A DNA stretch of 7,899 nucleotides from the NCBI GenBank assembly GCA_905373705.1, contig CAJPUA010000034.1:1-7899 (forward strand), read 5' to 3'. The DNA is from an uncultured Schwartzia sp. (GTDB lineage Bacteria > Bacillota > Negativicutes > Selenomonadales > Selenomonadaceae). Below are positions 6,296 through 7,899 of the stretch, one piece after another (position 1 is the stretch's first letter; each line of letters begins with the position of its first letter). The notes under the pieces are model-generated. The model was not told the origin of the DNA, made no database searches, and saw only the letters and a list, made by a program, of their open reading frames with translations. Position numbers and translations under genes: made by a program.

Positions 6296-6357
6296 CGTCA
6301 AGGAGGCGCGGCCGCATATTCGGCGGCATTTCTCCTTGGCTGTTATTTTTGGTGCCG

Positions 6358-6403
6358 TTCATTTTCAAAATGTTTCACATGAAACATTTGTTCCTAAAAT
6401 GAA
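6358..6403. repeat. Nested inverted repeats around a parS-like palindrome
   Basis: The spacer between rrf2 and the YwnB-like gene (6195-6446) has no supportable gene but holds two dyads. The inner one has arms AAATGTTTCA (6368-6377) and TGAAACATTT (6380-6389) around the two bases CA. The outer one is TTCATTTT (6358-6365) and AAAATGAA (6396-6403), centred two bases further right. The inner dyad contains TGTTTCACATGAAACA (6371-6386), which differs at one central base from the chromosome-partition site TGTTTCACGTGAAACA bound by ParB. It could be parS or a transcription-factor operator. It lacks a T-run and is not a terminator. Confidence 0.6.
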
Positions 6404-6446
6404 TGCTTTGCCCGCGTTTTCGGCGCTATATTTTTTTCCGTGGTCG

Positions 6447-7082
6447 TCAGGCCCCCACGACGCTGATCCGTTTTTGGATGTGGTGTCCTTTTTCAATTTC
6501 GTCTACCATGGCGATGGCATAATCAGCGTAAGAAATGACGGACTCGCCCCGGCTGTTGAGGGTAAATTCTTCTCCGGCGAGGAGATATTTTCCGCTGCGT
6601 GCGCCGTCGGCCTGAAAATCTGCCGCCGGACTGAGGTACGTCCACTTTACATCCTGCCGTTTGCGCAGTTCATCCAGTGCTTTTCCCATGGCCGACGCCA
6701 GCGGCTTAAAGGCTTCGGGAAAATCTTTTCCCTCCATGAGGGTGGCGGTATGCTGGGGATTGACGAACAGTGAGCCGGCACCGCCGACAATCAAAAGGCG
6801 GGTGTCCGTGCCCGATAAAATATCGCACAGGTGCGCCGTCGTCGCCGAATGCCCCGGCAGCGTCTCCGCTGTCCAAGCGCCAAAAGCGTCCACCACGGCG
6901 TCAAAGCCTTTGAGATCCTCCGCCGTGAGGGAGAGAATATCCTTTTTGACGTACGTCTTGGCCCCCGTCTCATTCTTGTCGTGGCGGCCGAAGGCCACCA
7001 CCTCATGTCCCCGCTGCATTGCCTCCGCGATCACTTTCTTCGCGGCCTTTCCATCCGCCGCAACCACCGCAATTTTTGCCAT
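6447..7082 (-). CDS. YwnB-like NAD(P)-binding protein (atypical short-chain dehydrogenase)
   Basis: A 211-residue single-domain Rossmann-fold protein of the NmrA/atypical SDR group similar to Bacillus YwnB. Strand 1 is IAVVAADG (4-11), and the nucleotide loop reads AADGKAAK (8-15). RGHEVVAFGR (24-33) is strand 2 with an arginine that would suit NADPH. DAVVDAFGA (61-69), LLIVGGAGS (96-104), YLSPAADF (149-156), SGKY (163-166) and ISYADYA (183-189) are family blocks. The glycine-rich loop keeps only one of the usual three glycines, so cofactor binding may be altered. No catalytic Tyr-x-x-x-Lys is evident, as usual for the group, and the substrate is unknown. The ATG at 7080-7082 has AAAGGA 9 bases upstream. 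The gene sits upstream of a YwnA-type Rrf2 gene; ywnA and ywnB are also neighbours in Bacillus, which supports a regulator-target pair. A promoter with an overlapping dyad lies about 90 bases upstream. Confidence 0.88.
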   Translation of the reverse strand: MAKIAVVAADGKAAKKVIAEAMQRGHEVVAFGRHDKNETGAKTYVKKDILSLTAEDLKGFDAVVDAFGAWTAETLPGHSATTAHLCDILSGTDTRLLIVGGAGSLFVNPQHTATLMEGKDFPEAFKPLASAMGKALDELRKRQDVKWTYLSPAADFQADGARSGKYLLAGEEFTLNSRGESVISYADYAIAMVDEIEKGHHIQKRISVVGA

Positions 7083-7099
7083 ATTCGTTCATCCTTTCC

Positions 7100-7114
7100 G
7101 AAGGCACTGCCTTC
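7100..7114. repeat. Perfect 7-bp dyad in the leader of the YwnB-like gene
   Basis: GAAGGCA and TGCCTTC flank a single base. The dyad sits just upstream of the ribosome binding site and about 60 bases downstream of the predicted transcription start. It could be a downstream operator half-pair or a small leader hairpin. No T-run follows it. Confidence 0.4.
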
Positions 7115-7166
7115 ACGTTTGTTTTATGTCGCCTTGATGTAATGCCAATCATTTCATCTGGCGTAA

Positions 7167-7185
7167 TGTAATGTATCATATTACA
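7167..7185. promoter_or_regulatory. Candidate operator over the YwnB-like gene promoter
   Basis: TGTAAT (7167-7172) and ATTACA (7180-7185) are perfect 6-bp arms 7 bases apart. They cover the -10 box and the adjoining spacer of the promoter at 7170-7198. Further copies of the arm lie at 7138-7144 (TGTAATG) and 7162-7168 (CGTAATG). Placement over the -10 box suits a repressor, with the Rrf2 protein encoded nearby as the first candidate. Confidence 0.5.
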
Positions 7186-7198
7186 AATTAGGCGTCAA
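7170..7198 (-). promoter_or_regulatory. Promoter of the YwnB-like gene
   Basis: The minus strand reads TTGACG (complement of 7193-7198), 17 bases, TACATT (complement of 7170-7175), with five and four matches to the consensus. Transcription would begin near 7163 and give a leader of about 80 bases. A weaker alternative, TTGGCA with 16 bases to TAAAAC, lies closer to the gene. The AT-rich stretch 7199-7260 upstream may help as an UP-type element. Confidence 0.5.
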
Positions 7199-7266
7199 TG
7201 GTTTTGTTACAATTATTTTTTACCTTATTTTTTATCCCTTCAAAGGCAGTTTGCACCGCCGTTCCC

Positions 7267-7314
7267 CATAGGAAAACGCCGTTGCTCCCTGAGAAGCAAC
7301 GGCGTTTTCCTATG
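7267..7314. terminator. Long perfect hairpin ending the macrodomain gene
   Basis: Two perfect 20-bp arms (7267-7286 and 7295-7314) flank an 8-base loop. The GC-rich inner stem is followed on either strand by TTTTCC inside the outer arm, which allows termination in both directions. The right arm contains the TAG stop codon (7310-7312) of the macrodomain gene, so the stem starts inside the coding end. No gene reaches it from the plus strand, so its working direction here is minus. Confidence 0.88.
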
Positions 7315-7899
7315 ATAAAAGCCGGTGATAAATCAAAAAATCCTCGTCTTTGAATACGTTGAAAATCACGTTCAGCTGACTGCCGGTTTCTTCGTAGTAT
7401 TGCCGGACCGTTTTTACGGCGATTTCGGCTGCCGGTTGGTTGGGGAACAGGAACACACCGGTGGAAATGCAGCAGAAGGCCACGGTGCGGCATTCGTATT
7501 CAGCGGCCAAATCCAAGCAGGCACGGTAGCAGGAGGCGAGAAGCCTGCGGTGGGTCTCCGTCAGAGGGCCGCTGACGATGGGGCCGACGGTGTGCAGAAC
7601 GTATTTCGCGGGCAGGTTGTAACCGGGGGTGATTTTCGCCTGTCCGGCAGGCTCCTCATGCCCCTGCGCCCGCATAATTTCCAGGCATTTTTCCCGCAGT
7701 TCGACGCCTGCCATGGTGTGGATCGCGTTGTCAATACAATAGTGGCGCGGAACAAAACACCCCAGCATCTGGCTGTTGGCGGCGTTGACGATGGCATCTA
7801 CTTTAAGCGTCGTGATGTCTCCCTGCCAGATGGCTAAGCGCGGATCGGTTTTGACCGGGGCAAGGCTCTCCACGTTGATAACGCCTTTTCCCTCGGTAA
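7310..7899 (-). CDS. Zinc-type macrodomain protein-ADP-ribose hydrolase (5' end missing)
   Basis: The open frame reaches the right edge with no stop, so 195 residues are visible and the N-terminus lies outside. A GTG at 7871-7873 gives a shorter reading but is not needed, since the frame stays open and full-length relatives carry an extra N-terminal helical region. The macrodomain fold binds ADP-ribose: WQGDIT and VDAIVNAANS come first (N38-S42 of the visible part), then GCFVPRHYCIDNAIH (46-60), HTVGPI and ISTGVFLFP (144-152). The Cys/His block at 46-60 marks the zinc-dependent class, whose members remove mono-ADP-ribose from proteins. In Staphylococcus and Streptococcus such enzymes pair with SirTM sirtuins, GcvH-like carrier proteins and a lipoate ligase. 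No such partner is visible here; any would lie right of the window. The gene ends at the hairpin 7267-7314. Confidence 0.92.
   Translation of the reverse strand, partial: TEGKGVINVESLAPVKTDPRLAIWQGDITTLKVDAIVNAANSQMLGCFVPRHYCIDNAIHTMAGVELREKCLEIMRAQGHEEPAGQAKITPGYNLPAKYVLHTVGPIVSGPLTETHRRLLASCYRACLDLAAEYECRTVAFCCISTGVFLFPNQPAAEIAVKTVRQYYEETGSQLNVIFNVFKDEDFLIYHRLLS

Noticed and set aside
6231..6362. 43-codon minus-strand open frame between the YwnB-like gene and rrf2
   Set aside because: No ribosome binding site, and it is crossed by the perfect terminator hairpin at 6260-6295, so it is unlikely to be a gene.
7325..7837. 170-codon plus-strand open frame opposite the macrodomain gene
   Set aside because: The minus frame carries the macrodomain motifs; this frame has no family features.
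7871..7873. GTG as the start of the macrodomain gene
   Set aside because: The frame stays open to the window edge and relatives have a longer N-terminus, so this is more likely an internal valine.

Overview
The window looks like Bacillota chromosome. RNase Y, a YmdB-type phosphodiesterase next to it, a YwnA-type Rrf2 regulator and strong GGAGG ribosome binding sites all point that way. GC-rich genes separated by AT-rich spacers with sigma-A-like promoters would suit a Negativicutes lineage (Megasphaera/Dialister-like), but that is a guess. No RNA gene, IS element or CRISPR array was seen.

Left part (1-3101, all minus strand): rny (RNase Y) comes first, then an unrecognised 173-aa gene, then a ymdB-type metallophosphoesterase gene with a frameshift, a terminator, and the first 26 codons of a Bcr/CflA-type drug efflux transporter that runs off the left edge. 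In Bacillus the rny and ymdB genes are adjacent; here the unknown gene sits between them and has its own promoter and a terminator-like leader hairpin.

Middle part (3102-5784): an AT-rich divergent spacer carries a near-consensus promoter for rny (minus) and another for cydAB (plus). cydA and cydB encode cytochrome bd quinol oxidase, overlap by one base, and end in a bidirectional hairpin shared with the convergent rrf2 gene.

Right part (5775-7899, all minus strand): an Rrf2 regulator with a single cysteine (YwnA type), a spacer with a strong terminator and a palindrome one base away from the ParB site parS, a YwnB-like NAD(P)-binding protein, its promoter covered by a dyad, a long terminator hairpin, and the 5'-truncated gene of a zinc-type macrodomain ADP-ribosyl hydrolase that runs off the right edge. 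The regulator and the reductase-like protein probably form a redox-stress pair.

The strongest leads are the parS-like palindrome, the 16-bp deletion signature in ymdB, the unknown gene in the RNase Y locus with its promoter-terminator leader, and the operator over the ywnB-like promoter. No clearly new multi-gene system is visible.
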